From Prevotella aurantiaca JCM 15754 (GTDB lineage: Bacteria > Bacteroidota > Bacteroidia > Bacteroidales > Bacteroidaceae), in the NCBI RefSeq assembly GCF_000614025.1, contig NZ_BAKF01000023.1, forward strand, positions 1 to 39,014: a stretch of DNA of 39,014 nucleotides. Direction: 5' to 3'. Position numbers and translations under genes: made by a program. Below, in pieces: positions 1 through 7,543 of this stretch (its first letter is position 1; each line of letters opens with the position of its first letter). The notes under the pieces are model-generated. The model saw only the letters and a list, made by a program, of their open reading frames with translations. It did not search any database and was not told the origin of the DNA.

Positions 1-243
1 ATAAAGAGCATTTACTTCGCAAATCTCCTTATCATCAGACTTGTTGACTAGAATAATACGGAGTAATTTAAAATCTTTGTTGTCTTCAACAAATAGTGTG
101 TCTTTGCCAGTTTGTGAAGTAGAAATTTGAAATTCTGTCTTATTAACAGCTGGCGGGGTATTGTCAAAATCGCCTTTATTATCGCAAGAGATAAGAGATG
201 ATACTACAGATACGATAATTACTAAATACTTGAAATTTTTCAT
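1..243 (-). CDS. Lipoprotein, partial (C-terminus off the left edge)
   Basis: An open frame starts at the ATG at 243 and stays open to base 1, giving 81 residues before the window ends. The N-terminus is MKNFKYLVIIVSVVSSLISC: a short basic start, a hydrophobic stretch and a lipobox ending in Cys20. A lipoprotein anchored in the outer or inner membrane is therefore likely. The mature part begins with an acidic linker and has a beta-rich look; I recognise no family. It lies 68 bp downstream of the broken lipoprotein at 312-532 with no clear promoter between them, so the two may be cotranscribed. If the upstream ORF really is a C10-peptidase propeptide remnant, this could be a partner or inhibitor, but that is speculation. 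Confidence 0.75.
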   Translation of the reverse strand, partial: MKNFKYLVIIVSVVSSLISCDNKGDFDNTPPAVNKTEFQISTSQTGKDTLFVEDNKDFKLLRIILVNKSDDKEICEVNALY

Positions 244-311
244 AACTTTTTTTTATAAGATTTATATTATTTTTCTTGAACTACCAATTCTTCTCATTTT
301 TGTAGGTATAA

Positions 312-532
312 CTATAATAATATAGCTTGTGTGGGAAGAGAGCTACTTAAAATGGACCTAGTTGTGCCTTGACTTTTTATGCTTTTTGCAAAATCAATGG
401 CTGTTTGAGAAATATAATTCTCGTTGTTAGGTTTTAAATTTGTTTTTGTAGTGAAGTCATCGTCTTCATTACATGAAGTAAATGTAAATGTTCCCAACAT
501 TAACATTCCTAATAAAAAAATACTTTTTTCAT
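312..532 (-). pseudogene. Small lipoprotein ORF, apparently frameshifted in its signal peptide
   Basis: The longest clean frame begins at the ATG at 506 (64 residues) and already contains a lipobox-like FTFTSC. An upstream ATG at 532 reads MKKVFFY and then stops. Adding one base to the run of seven A (514-520, plus strand) would join it in frame to give MKKVFFLLGMLMLGTFTFTSC, a textbook lipoprotein signal. The break is therefore a natural frameshift, a phase-variable homopolymer or a sequencing error. The mature part is short, ends at 312, and contains YISQTAIDFAKSI, which by eye resembles the propeptide start of C10 (streptopain-like) cysteine peptidases. If so, this is a truncated remnant. 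A genuinely short lipoprotein is the alternative. Confidence 0.5.
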
Positions 533-581
533 TTTTTTAAAAGTTAAATTAATATTTTGTGATAATAGTAATAAAGTGATG

Positions 582-615
582 CAAAGGTAAGAAACAATTT
601 ATATAAAAAAACAAA
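582..615 (-). promoter_or_regulatory. Probable Bacteroidetes-type promoter for the 532-1 lipoproteins
   Basis: On the minus strand TACCTTTG (582-589) matches the TAnnTTTG -7 box. A TTTG lies at 612-615, separated by 22 bp rather than the 20 bp seen at the better promoters in this window. The -7 box is 50 bp upstream of the ATG at 532. Confidence 0.45.
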
Positions 616-943
616 TTAACACAAATTATTACTATTTTATCTTGAATAACTTTGAACGCAATTAATTAGCTAAGACTCATATATCGTTCAGTAGAATGTG
701 TAAAAAGTCTGTAACATCCATGATTGTAAATGATTACACCAATTTTTATTGTAAATTATGTCAATGCACTAAATTTAAAGATAATTATGATATAAGTTTT
801 GTTTTGGGTGATAGCCTAAAATTTAGATAATACGTCTAAAAAGGTAACATAAAAAATATTCTTACATAGAATTGAATCTTTATTATGTGTTAGTTGGATT
901 GAGGTTTTTAAATAGGCCAACACATTCTATTTTATATCCTCTT

Positions 944-1008
944 AAAATTATAATTATAAACAGTGAAAATTATAATTACAATTTCAAAATTTATAATTAT
1001 AAATTTTT
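944..1008. repeat. Cluster of AT palindromic motifs
   Basis: Three related blocks occur at 944-960, 966-984 and 986-1008, all built on AAATTATAATTAYAA. The third, 986-1007, is a perfect palindrome centred on ATAATTAT. Low-complexity AT sequence makes chance palindromes more likely, so function is uncertain. Confidence 0.4.
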
Positions 1009-1041
1009 ATTTTATAATAATATTTTTCAGCGTAATGAGCT

Positions 1042-1103
1042 ATCGTAACTAAACCCTCTCGAATTCACTTTATTTATTGCCTTTAGCATCGTTTAGTTAC
1101 GAT
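1042..1103. repeat. 13-bp inverted repeat with 36-bp spacer
   Basis: ATCGTAACTAAAC (1042-1054) is exactly repeated in inverted orientation as GTTTAGTTACGAT (1091-1103). No T-run follows, so it does not look like a simple terminator. It could be a structured RNA, a recombination site or debris. Confidence 0.5.
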
Positions 1104-1380
1104 GGTATTTTCTATTGCAAAGCGACTCTTAGCGTTTCATTTACTATTCTTTTATCAAAAAACTTTAAGAACTCATCTGCCATACAAAATATTTCTGTAA
1201 CTTTGTTTTCGGTTATTATAGCAGCTTTTATAGCTAATTCGTCGTATATCAGTATTATAAAGTTTTGGTGAATTTTGCTAAAAGCTATATTTTTACGACT
1301 ATTATAATGCGTTTAATTCATCTTAATTTAAAATGATGTATACATAACAAAAGAAATCAGCTATAGACAATCGTTTTAAA

Positions 1381-1440
1381 CATTTGAAACCGATGTGCTA
1401 AAATAAGCATAAACAATAGACAGAGTTTGTAATGATGAAA
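1381..1440 (+). repeat. 60-bp direct repeat, copy 1
   Basis: By eye it matches 1821-1880 at 52 of 60 positions without gaps. The core is TGTGCTAAAAYAAGCATAAA followed by an ATAGACRGARTTTGTAATGATGAAA-like end. The similarity extends a little upstream, with ATCGTTTTAAAC here against ATCGTTAAAC in copy 2, where that sequence is the last codons of the gene ending at 1819. Copy 1 may therefore follow the remnant of a lost gene. Confidence 0.8.
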
Positions 1441-1465
1441 TAGAATCAACTTTAAAAATAAAAGT

Positions 1466-1819
1466 ATGACAGAAGAATTTATTGCTAAAGAAATTAAAGA
1501 TATAATTCTTGTTGAAAATTTTAAAAGGTATTTTGAAACATTAGAAGATTCAAGTCAAGAGCCTTTTAAGAATAAGAGTTGGAGAAGTGGGCAACTATTG
1601 TTCAATTCATTGGATATTTCTAACCGAAAGCATTTACAAGAATTTGTAAAAATGATAATGATTGAAACAGTCTCTGATATTCTTTCGTTTGTTGATGGAA
1701 CAGCAACATTTAAGAATCAACAGCATCCTTTCGAATTAATGTATAATGGTAAAAAAGTAAGCGGTAGTTTACAAGAATATTTATTGATGGACTTAGAAGA
1801 TAATGGATTCCATCGTTAA
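1466..1819 (+). CDS. Small cytoplasmic protein, possibly immunity-like, unknown function
   Basis: 117 residues, no signal peptide and no membrane segment. The composition is acidic and helical in the first half (residues 1-75), followed by a short, likely beta-rich end (GTATFKNQQHPFELMYNG) and an acidic C-terminus. I do not recognise the family. Size, charge, isolation and the flanking 60-bp repeats fit orphan immunity genes of polymorphic-toxin or T6SS systems in Bacteroidetes, but that is an inference from context. The ATG at 1466 lies 25 bp after repeat copy 1, which itself ends in ATGATGAAA followed by a stop. Confidence 0.65.
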   Translation: MTEEFIAKEIKDIILVENFKRYFETLEDSSQEPFKNKSWRSGQLLFNSLDISNRKHLQEFVKMIMIETVSDILSFVDGTATFKNQQHPFELMYNGKKVSGSLQEYLLMDLEDNGFHR

Positions 1820-1820
1820 A

Positions 1821-1880
1821 CATTAGAAAGAGCTGTGCTAAAACAAGCATAAATAATAGACGGAATTTGTAATGATGAAA
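1821..1880 (+). repeat. 60-bp direct repeat, copy 2
   Basis: This is the second copy of the repeat at 1381-1440, 440 bp downstream and directly after the stop codon of the gene ending at 1819. Here the terminal ATGATGAAA opens a 49-codon frame instead of stopping at once. A perfect 7-bp hairpin (TTCCTCG / CGAGGAA, 1906-1925) follows. Confidence 0.8.
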
Positions 1881-2021
1881 ATTAAAGTGATGCTACAAGT
1901 TGAAATTCCTCGACTTAACGAGGAAATAAACATTGCATCTATACGGCAAAAATTAAATTTCACGAATAATGCCCCCGCAACTTTGAACCAACCAAAATGT
2001 TATTATATGATTTTAAACTAA
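1872..2021 (+). CDS. Possible 49-residue small protein starting in the repeat
   Basis: The frame runs from the ATGATG at 1872 to a TAA at 2019-2021 and starts MMKIKVMLQVEIPRLNEEIN. It has no signal peptide or hydrophobic segment. It may be a short real gene, or the remains of a larger gene whose beginning or end was lost by recombination at the repeats. There is no family assignment. Confidence 0.25.
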   Translation: MMKIKVMLQVEIPRLNEEINIASIRQKLNFTNNAPATLNQPKCYYMILN

Positions 2022-2092
2022 GCTGTTATAGATGTTTGAAGAACAATACGAATGTATTGAATCCCTAAATAATAAGAAACTTTTAAGCGAAG

Positions 2093-2440
2093 ATGAGCAA
2101 AGAATATTATTCAAAAGAGATAGAAAGAATAAAATCTGTTTTAGCAGATTATTATGACACAGATTTTGATTCTGATGAGGAAGACTTTCTTGTAAACAAA
2201 TCTAATAAGCAACTTATAGAGAAACTTATTATCAACTTAAAAAATGATGATGAATTAGATGTTTCCAACAAAAGTTTCTTCATAAAGGAAGCACTTCAAC
2301 TATTAGCAAAAAATACTGGTTGCGTAGAAGATGAGGAAATTTCGGACGAAATATTAGAGAAATTGCTTGTTAAACATATAATTACACAGAAAGACGAAAA
2401 GTATTATACACAGCTAAAGTCTACCAAAAGATGGACTTAA
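2093..2440 (+). CDS. Small acidic protein of unknown function, possibly immunity-like
   Basis: 115 residues, soluble, strongly acidic (for example DTDFDSDEEDF near residue 21) and predicted mostly helical, ending with lysine-rich KYYTQLKSTKRWT. It is the last gene of the accessory strip and converges on the minus-strand operon that ends at 2526. An overlapping frame in another phase opens at 2031 (MFEEQYECIESLNN and onward) and stops near 2156; only one of the two is likely used, and the longer one is chosen. No family is recognised. An orphan immunity or antitoxin role is possible from context only. Confidence 0.6.
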   Translation: MSKEYYSKEIERIKSVLADYYDTDFDSDEEDFLVNKSNKQLIEKLIINLKNDDELDVSNKSFFIKEALQLLAKNTGCVEDEEISDEILEKLLVKHIITQKDEKYYTQLKSTKRWT

Positions 2441-2525
2441 TTTTATTATGAGTTTGATAGATTTAAAATAAAAATTGGCTGTTTTATAATAGTCTTTTTG
2501 AATTTATAGATAGTTTAAATACAGG

Positions 2526-3431
2526 TTATATATTCTTTTTCAGTTGTTGAAAACGTTGCTGACAACGTTGTTTGTAGTTGTAATGGAAAATATGTTTCTG
2601 TATTTTTCGGAAGTTATACATAAACGAAAACCGTAGCTTATCTATAAAAGATGGTGTTCCATCAGTGTAAATAGAACGTGGAATACGCACAAAATATAGG
2701 TCGGCAATGGTATCGAAAGCTGAAAATTGTTGATGGTTTCGTTCGAAAAGCCATACTTCAGAATAAAAACGGTTAGAAGAAATAATATCCGATTGAAAAT
2801 TGGGAAGTTTACGAATATAAGCAGACGTTGCCCACCAGAAACTTCCAGAATACATAGTGTAATTTCGAGGAGGCCAACGATAACAACTGTAAGTATCGAA
2901 ACCATTTGATAAAACATTTACAGCCACTTGCCATTTATCGAAAATAAAATATTCCAGCATTTCGCGCCAAGCTTCTATTTTTTGTTGAAAGGAACGGAAA
3001 AGATGGTCGTTTGATTCTAACGATTGATAGGAAATTCCCTTTGAATGAAAATAATATACAAGGCAATCTTTGCGCTGACTTAGTTCTTTAATAAACTGTA
3101 GGGCAGGGTATTCGTACTTTTGAGGATTGGTAGAAAACGAGATAAGTTCTACCTTTTCGCTGTCAATCAATTGTTTTAGTTCATCAACTTTGGTCTTATC
3201 AGCAGCAATACAGCTAACAAAAAGTTTTTCGGTGGCAGATAAAAGTCCGCTGTTCTTTAGATTTTCTATTTGCTTTCGTGCTAATTTTTCCCAACCAGTA
3301 TCCAGCATAATGTGGTAAACACCATAAATAGGTAGGTGCTTTTGTGGTGCAACGTCCCATTGACGCAAGTCTTTTCGCTCGTAAATGTGAAAGAGCGACT
3401 GGCTGATTCTGTGGAATATATTGGCAGACAT
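2526..3431 (-). CDS. Glycosyltransferase-like protein, probably surface polysaccharide
   Basis: 301 residues, no signal peptide. The centre has VYYFHSKGISY (about residues 125-135) and later SGSFWWATSAYIRKLP (about 195-210). These are typical of a family of bacterial glycosyltransferase-like proteins found in capsule and LPS loci, where the HSKG/HTKG segment is conserved. It is the last gene of a ten-gene run, starting only 3 bp after the epimerase/reductase stops. With the LicD-like protein and cytidylyltransferase upstream, it probably adds a sugar to a surface glycan. Donor and acceptor cannot be read from the sequence. Confidence 0.65.
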   Translation of the reverse strand: MSANIFHRISQSLFHIYERKDLRQWDVAPQKHLPIYGVYHIMLDTGWEKLARKQIENLKNSGLLSATEKLFVSCIAADKTKVDELKQLIDSEKVELISFSTNPQKYEYPALQFIKELSQRKDCLVYYFHSKGISYQSLESNDHLFRSFQQKIEAWREMLEYFIFDKWQVAVNVLSNGFDTYSCYRWPPRNYTMYSGSFWWATSAYIRKLPNFQSDIISSNRFYSEVWLFERNHQQFSAFDTIADLYFVRIPRSIYTDGTPSFIDKLRFSFMYNFRKIQKHIFHYNYKQRCQQRFQQLKKNI

Positions 3432-3434
3432 AAA

Positions 3435-4469
3435 CTATTGTTTCAGCGATTCGATAAGGCGGTGGAACATCTCTTGTAAATTGTAATGAGGTGTCCAACC
3501 CAATTGTTGAATTTTATTGGTAGATAAACGTAATTTTGTTGTGGGCGAATAGCCCATATTCTCTTTAAGTTCTACCACAACTTTAACCTTTGGATTGAAT
3601 GTTTCGGCAAGGAATGTAGCCATATCTTTAATGGAGATATAAGTGGTTTCGTTCGCTACATTATAGGCTTCGCCATCTTTTCCACGCAAAAGAATATATA
3701 GCATAGCAGCAATGGCATCTGTAGTATAACAATAGCAACGACAGAGTTCGCCTTTTGTGTACATTATAATATCTTCGCCATTAATAATGCTGCGTGCGAA
3801 TTGTGCAAATACACGATTGTCGTTTTTAGTAACTCCAGCACCGAAAGTTTGTGCTAAACGTGCAACTTTTGTATGTGTTCCATATTCTTTAGCATAATTG
3901 TGGCAGAGCGTTTCAGCAGCTCTTTTTGCCATTGGATAGCTACTTCTAACATCCATTGGATTAAGAAAACCTTGTGCATCTTCAGTAAGAGGCTTGCTAT
4001 CATTGGTAATTGTTCCATAAACTTCTAATGACGATGCCAATAATACAGATTGAATTTCATTTGTACGTGCATAATCGAGTAGTTTTTTTGTGCCATTAAA
4101 CACAGTAACCATTGTTTCTACAGGATATTCTACAAAGTATTTTGAAGCTGTCGGACTGGCAAAATGCACAATAAAATCAATCTTTTCGGTAGGATTGAAA
4201 ATCTCATTTTTGGAAAAATCATAAGCATAAAAACCCAAGACATCGTTTTGTTTGCCAAACATAGCTTCAGCTTTTTCTGTATTTCTGACTACTGCCAATA
4301 TGCGTAGACCAAGATTTTGCTGACTATTTAATTTTAATAGGCAGCGAACCATACATGCTCCGAGCAATCCTGTTGCACCTGTTATGGCAATTGTCTTTTT
4401 ACGAAGTTCGTCTTTTAAGGAGAATTGTTGGGCAAAAAGCTCTATGTCTTGTTCAAGAATAGCATTCAT
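3435..4469 (-). CDS. NAD-dependent epimerase/dehydratase (extended SDR)
   Basis: 344 residues with the N-terminal Rossmann motif GATGLLG at residues 31-37, an HFASPTAS segment near 102-109, a Ser-Ser pair at 146-147 and the catalytic Tyr178 and Lys182 of the YxxxK motif. It is therefore an extended SDR acting on a nucleotide sugar or a related polyol precursor. Upstream by 3 bp is an ISPD/TarI-like cytidylyltransferase, and before that a LicD-like phosphotransferase. This suggests it prepares or modifies the CDP-linked substrate or its precursor. The closest named relatives by eye are UDP-glucuronate decarboxylase-like proteins, but the specificity is not determined. Confidence 0.8.
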   Translation of the reverse strand: MNAILEQDIELFAQQFSLKDELRKKTIAITGATGLLGACMVRCLLKLNSQQNLGLRILAVVRNTEKAEAMFGKQNDVLGFYAYDFSKNEIFNPTEKIDFIVHFASPTASKYFVEYPVETMVTVFNGTKKLLDYARTNEIQSVLLASSLEVYGTITNDSKPLTEDAQGFLNPMDVRSSYPMAKRAAETLCHNYAKEYGTHTKVARLAQTFGAGVTKNDNRVFAQFARSIINGEDIIMYTKGELCRCYCYTTDAIAAMLYILLRGKDGEAYNVANETTYISIKDMATFLAETFNPKVKVVVELKENMGYSPTTKLRLSTNKIQQLGWTPHYNLQEMFHRLIESLKQ

Positions 4470-4472
4470 TTT

Positions 4473-5192
4473 TTATAAACCAAAAATTTGTTGGTCTTCG
4501 TGAACCTTTACCATAGCACGGAATACGAAGAAATCGGTAGGAGTAGTTATCTTTATGTTTTCCATTGGACCGATAATTGTTCCTAACTTATAGCCGTAAT
4601 GACTCATCATTGTGCACGAATCAATAAAGTTATGACAATTTTCACTAATAGCACGGCGGTGAGCAGAAAGAATATCAGAGAGATAAAAACTTTGCGGTGC
4701 ACGTGCAATCAGAGAATTTGCACGTGTTGGAATTTCTAAACTCCCATCTTTTTGTTTAACTATAAAGGTTTCGGTAGCAGGCGCACAAGTAATGCAAGAA
4801 CCACATTCCATTACTTTATTTATATTGTCTGTTATGGTTTCCTCAGTTATCAACGGGCGCACACCATCGTGAATAAGAACTGTTGCTTTTTCATCTTTCG
4901 CATACGCTTCGGCTGCACACAAACCATTGTAAATAGAGTCTTGTCCGGTAGCTCCACCAGGTACAATTTTCACAACTTTGTTAATTTCAAACTTGCGAAG
5001 CATCTTTTCAAGGAATGGAATCCACTCTTTGATACAAGAAACTATAATGGCATCAATCTGTTGATGATTGTCGAATAGTTCGAGCGTATATATAATAATA
5101 GGTTTTCCATTTAAGTCGAGAAACTGTTTTGGACGTGATTTTGTGTGCATTCTTAGTCCTGAACCACCTGCAAAGATAACGGCTATATTCAT
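4473..5192 (-). CDS. IspD/TarI-family cytidylyltransferase (probably CDP-polyol synthesis)
   Basis: The start is taken at 5192 (MNIAVIFAGGSG), giving 239 residues. A longer frame from 5375 would overlap the upstream gene and adds sequence unlike the family. Motifs seen are AGGSGLRM (residues 8-15) with PKQF after it, GGATGQDSIYNGL (about 78-90), VLIHDGVRP (about 103-111) and ATETF. The family transfers CMP to methylerythritol-4-P (IspD) or ribitol-5-P (TarI, Bcs1, animal ISPD). The gene shares an operon with dxr, so an MEP-pathway role is possible. The immediate neighbours are licD-like and SDR genes, and the GGATxxxSIxNGL form is TarI-like, so CDP-ribitol or a similar CDP-polyol for surface decoration is favoured. 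Confidence 0.75.
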   Translation of the reverse strand: MNIAVIFAGGSGLRMHTKSRPKQFLDLNGKPIIIYTLELFDNHQQIDAIIVSCIKEWIPFLEKMLRKFEINKVVKIVPGGATGQDSIYNGLCAAEAYAKDEKATVLIHDGVRPLITEETITDNINKVMECGSCITCAPATETFIVKQKDGSLEIPTRANSLIARAPQSFYLSDILSAHRRAISENCHNFIDSCTMMSHYGYKLGTIIGPMENIKITTPTDFFVFRAMVKVHEDQQIFGL

Positions 5193-5223
5193 GTTTATGC
5201 TGTTTTTGGTTTTGTTTCTGTCT

Positions 5224-6072
5224 TTATTGCGCATTCTCTTCATCGAAGAACACAATATCAACCTTATGTCTGTCGCGTTTGTCGCGTGGAGGAAGGTCCA
5301 TAAAATTTCCGTATGCGATACGACAAAGTTCTTCTGCATCGGCTGGTCCTTCAAATGTGTAACCTTCAAAAACAATATCTTTATGAGGTATCATTATGCG
5401 CTTAGGATTTTGTTCGTAAAACCATGCCCCATAAGAGTGCATATACAAATTTGGATTACCAAATATCTTTCCAATGCAACGAAACATTGGAAAAACAAAA
5501 TAGTGTAATAAGTTATAACATATTTGTGCAGCTCGAGGATATCGTCCTGCCATTTTAAGGTTTACATTTACCGATAGTTTAGCTGCAAGATGTTGCAACC
5601 AAGGAATCATATTTCCTTCGTAAGGAAATATATCAATATGTAATCCACGATATTTTTGTGCTTCGTGAATACGTCTATTTTCACTATTAAAGTTTTCATG
5701 GCTACGATTTTCGGTTCTTAAATCACGTAGACAAGCCCATTCTTTATAGAAACCTGGATCGGTAGAATTGTCTTGCAATACATAATTAGGGTGGGGGTGC
5801 GCCTTTAGATAATCGCAGAAACGTTTGAAATCCTTCTGATTTATTACCATATCTATATCGTCGTCCCAAGGAATAAAGCCACCATGACGCAATGCTCCGA
5901 GCACATTTCCACCATCTAACCTTAGTGGAATACCTATCTTTTTAGCAGTTTCTTGCAAATAGATAGCCATATCGAGCATACGCAATTGTGCTCGTCGTAG
6001 TACAGATCCGTCAGGATTGTAGTCCTGACGGAGTGTTTCTTGAGTTTCGCCAGTGTTGAATAGCTTTATCAT
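5224..6072 (-). CDS. LicD/fukutin-family phosphotransferase
   Basis: 282 residues, cytoplasmic, with no signal peptide. The diagnostic LicD motif is present: LDGGNVLGALRHGGFIPWDD (about residues 52-71) continuing into DDID, whose aspartates bind metal and catalyse transfer of a phosphoryl-linked group from a CDP donor. HIDIFPYEG follows at about 144-152, also typical. LicD proteins attach phosphocholine or other phosphopolyols to glycans; the animal relatives FKTN and FKRP transfer ribitol-phosphate from CDP-ribitol. The gene begins 7 bp after rseP and is followed, 31 bp on, by an ISPD/TarI-like gene, which points to CDP-ribitol or a similar donor. The acceptor is unknown. Confidence 0.85.
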   Translation of the reverse strand: MIKLFNTGETQETLRQDYNPDGSVLRRAQLRMLDMAIYLQETAKKIGIPLRLDGGNVLGALRHGGFIPWDDDIDMVINQKDFKRFCDYLKAHPHPNYVLQDNSTDPGFYKEWACLRDLRTENRSHENFNSENRRIHEAQKYRGLHIDIFPYEGNMIPWLQHLAAKLSVNVNLKMAGRYPRAAQICYNLLHYFVFPMFRCIGKIFGNPNLYMHSYGAWFYEQNPKRIMIPHKDIVFEGYTFEGPADAEELCRIAYGNFMDLPPRDKRDRHKVDIVFFDEENAQ

Positions 6073-6079
6073 ATAAATG

Positions 6080-7480
6080 TTACATAACGCCTATCCACCG
6101 CAAAATGTCGTTTAAGTTGGCTACAACCATTAGCAAAATAAGTATGGTGATGCCTACATACTCGGCACGAATCATAAACTTTTCAGATGGTTTACGGCGT
6201 GTAATTATTTCGTATAATAAGAACATAACGTGTCCTCCATCAAGTGCAGGGATAGGAAGAATGTTCATAAAGGCAAGCATAATACTCAAAAAGGCTGTCA
6301 TATTCCAGAACATATACCAATCCCAATAAGGTGGAAATAATTTTCCAATAGAACCAAAGCCTCCCAAACTCTTTGCGCCATCGGCAGAAGCAAGATATTT
6401 AAAATTACCTACGTAACCACGAAGAATATTTATTCCATATTTTACGCCTGCAGGGAAACTTTCAAAGAAAGAAAATTTCTCTTGTGTGGGTTTATAATAT
6501 GAAAGCAGAGAACTTTCTGTAACACCCATCTTTAATTCAGGATTGAGCTGCATCTTTATGGTATCTATTTTGTTAGAACCACTGCGTTGTACCGTAAGTA
6601 CTACGTTGCGGAGAGCCAAAGAATCTTTATGAGTTTTCTTTACAGCGGCAACATCGCTTAATACACCTATTTGATAATGGAAGTCAGCCCATGTATTAAT
6701 ATTTTTACCGTTGATAGATTTTAGTAAATCGCCTGCTTTTATACCAGCTTTCATAGCTGGAGTGTTTGCAGCAACACTATCGATGCGTGATGGAATGTAT
6801 GGTTCGGCAAATAGAGGTCGTTCTTTTACCATCGAAAGCATATCTAAATTGCCTGGCATTTCAATACGTGTTTTCTTTCCATTACGCAACACTTCAACAT
6901 ATTTAGACTGAGCTATCTGACGGAAGAAATCGCCATTGATATTAGCATATTCACGGAATGCACCCTTATCGGTAGCCAACATAACATCTTTATCCTTAAA
7001 ACCAAGTGCTTTTGCCTGTTCATTGAACTGCATACCCATACGCATATCTGATACCTTAAAGTAGGTTTCGCCCCACGTAAACATTATCATAGAGTAGATA
7101 AACAGTGCTAAAAGGAAGTTTACGAGCACACCGCCAATCATAATAAGTAGACGTTGCCATGCGGGTTTCACTCTAAATTCCCACGGTTGTGGCGCTTTCT
7201 CCATCTGTTTCGTGTCGAAACTTTCATCTATCATACCTGAAATTTTGCAATAGCCACCGAGAGGAAGCCACCCCATACCGTATGTTGTGTCGTCGTTCTT
7301 AGGTTTCCACTTGAATAACATACCGTTCCATTTGCCGATAGCCATATCGAAGAATACAAAAAACTTCTCAACGCGGACGCCAAATAGCTTTGCGAAGAAC
7401 ATGTGCCCGCCTTCATGGAGAAGAACAAGCAGCGAGATTGCCATTATAAACTGGAGCAATCGGATAAGAAAAGATTCCAT
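6080..7480 (-). CDS. rseP: RIP zinc metalloprotease RseP (site-2 protease)
   Basis: 466 residues, inner membrane. The zinc motif HEGGH is at residues 22-26 in the first transmembrane helix, and the second metal ligand lies in LDGG near residue 414 (NILPIPALDGGH). A PDZ region spans roughly residues 225-285 (AGIKAGDLLKSINGKNI). It cleaves transmembrane substrates such as anti-sigma factors and signal-peptide remnants. It sits 63 bp downstream of dxr, as often seen in bacteria, and 7 bp upstream of licD. Length is in the family range. Confidence 0.95.
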   Translation of the reverse strand: MESFLIRLLQFIMAISLLVLLHEGGHMFFAKLFGVRVEKFFVFFDMAIGKWNGMLFKWKPKNDDTTYGMGWLPLGGYCKISGMIDESFDTKQMEKAPQPWEFRVKPAWQRLLIMIGGVLVNFLLALFIYSMIMFTWGETYFKVSDMRMGMQFNEQAKALGFKDKDVMLATDKGAFREYANINGDFFRQIAQSKYVEVLRNGKKTRIEMPGNLDMLSMVKERPLFAEPYIPSRIDSVAANTPAMKAGIKAGDLLKSINGKNINTWADFHYQIGVLSDVAAVKKTHKDSLALRNVVLTVQRSGSNKIDTIKMQLNPELKMGVTESSLLSYYKPTQEKFSFFESFPAGVKYGINILRGYVGNFKYLASADGAKSLGGFGSIGKLFPPYWDWYMFWNMTAFLSIMLAFMNILPIPALDGGHVMFLLYEIITRRKPSEKFMIRAEYVGITILILLMVVANLNDILRWIGVM

Positions 7481-7543
7481 TCGTTACTTTATAATCTGTT
7501 TTTTTATTTCTAATTATTTACTCTCTATTCTCTTAATTAACCA

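Larger units (their letters stand above)
541..1465. other. AT-rich gene-poor stretch
   Basis: No convincing gene is seen across about 0.9 kb. It holds the lipoprotein promoter (582-615), a group of TATAATTATAAA-like motifs including a perfect 22-bp palindrome (986-1007), a 13-bp inverted repeat (1042-1054 with 1091-1103) and the first copy of a 60-bp direct repeat (1381-1440). A 64-codon frame at 1077-1271 has no homology that I recognise and overlaps the inverted repeat. Confidence 0.6.

Noticed and set aside
1077..1271. 64-codon plus-strand frame
   Set aside because: No recognisable domain, overlaps an inverted repeat, no promoter or start signal seen; AT-rich chance frame more likely.
2031..2156. 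Short overlapping frame before the gene at 2093
   Set aside because: It ends inside the longer gene in another phase with no feature in its favour, though it cannot be fully excluded.
4473..5192. Simple assignment as MEP-pathway ispD because dxr is in the same operon
   Set aside because: The direct neighbours (LicD, SDR, glycosyltransferase-like) and TarI-like motif form favour a CDP-polyol role; kept as an alternative only.
5193..5375. N-terminal extension of the cytidylyltransferase
   Set aside because: It overlaps the end of licD, is unlike the family, and the conserved start MNIAVIFAGGSG is at 5192.
5068..5508. 146-codon plus-strand frame
   Set aside because: It is the opposite-strand shadow of the licD and cytidylyltransferase genes, which have clear family motifs.
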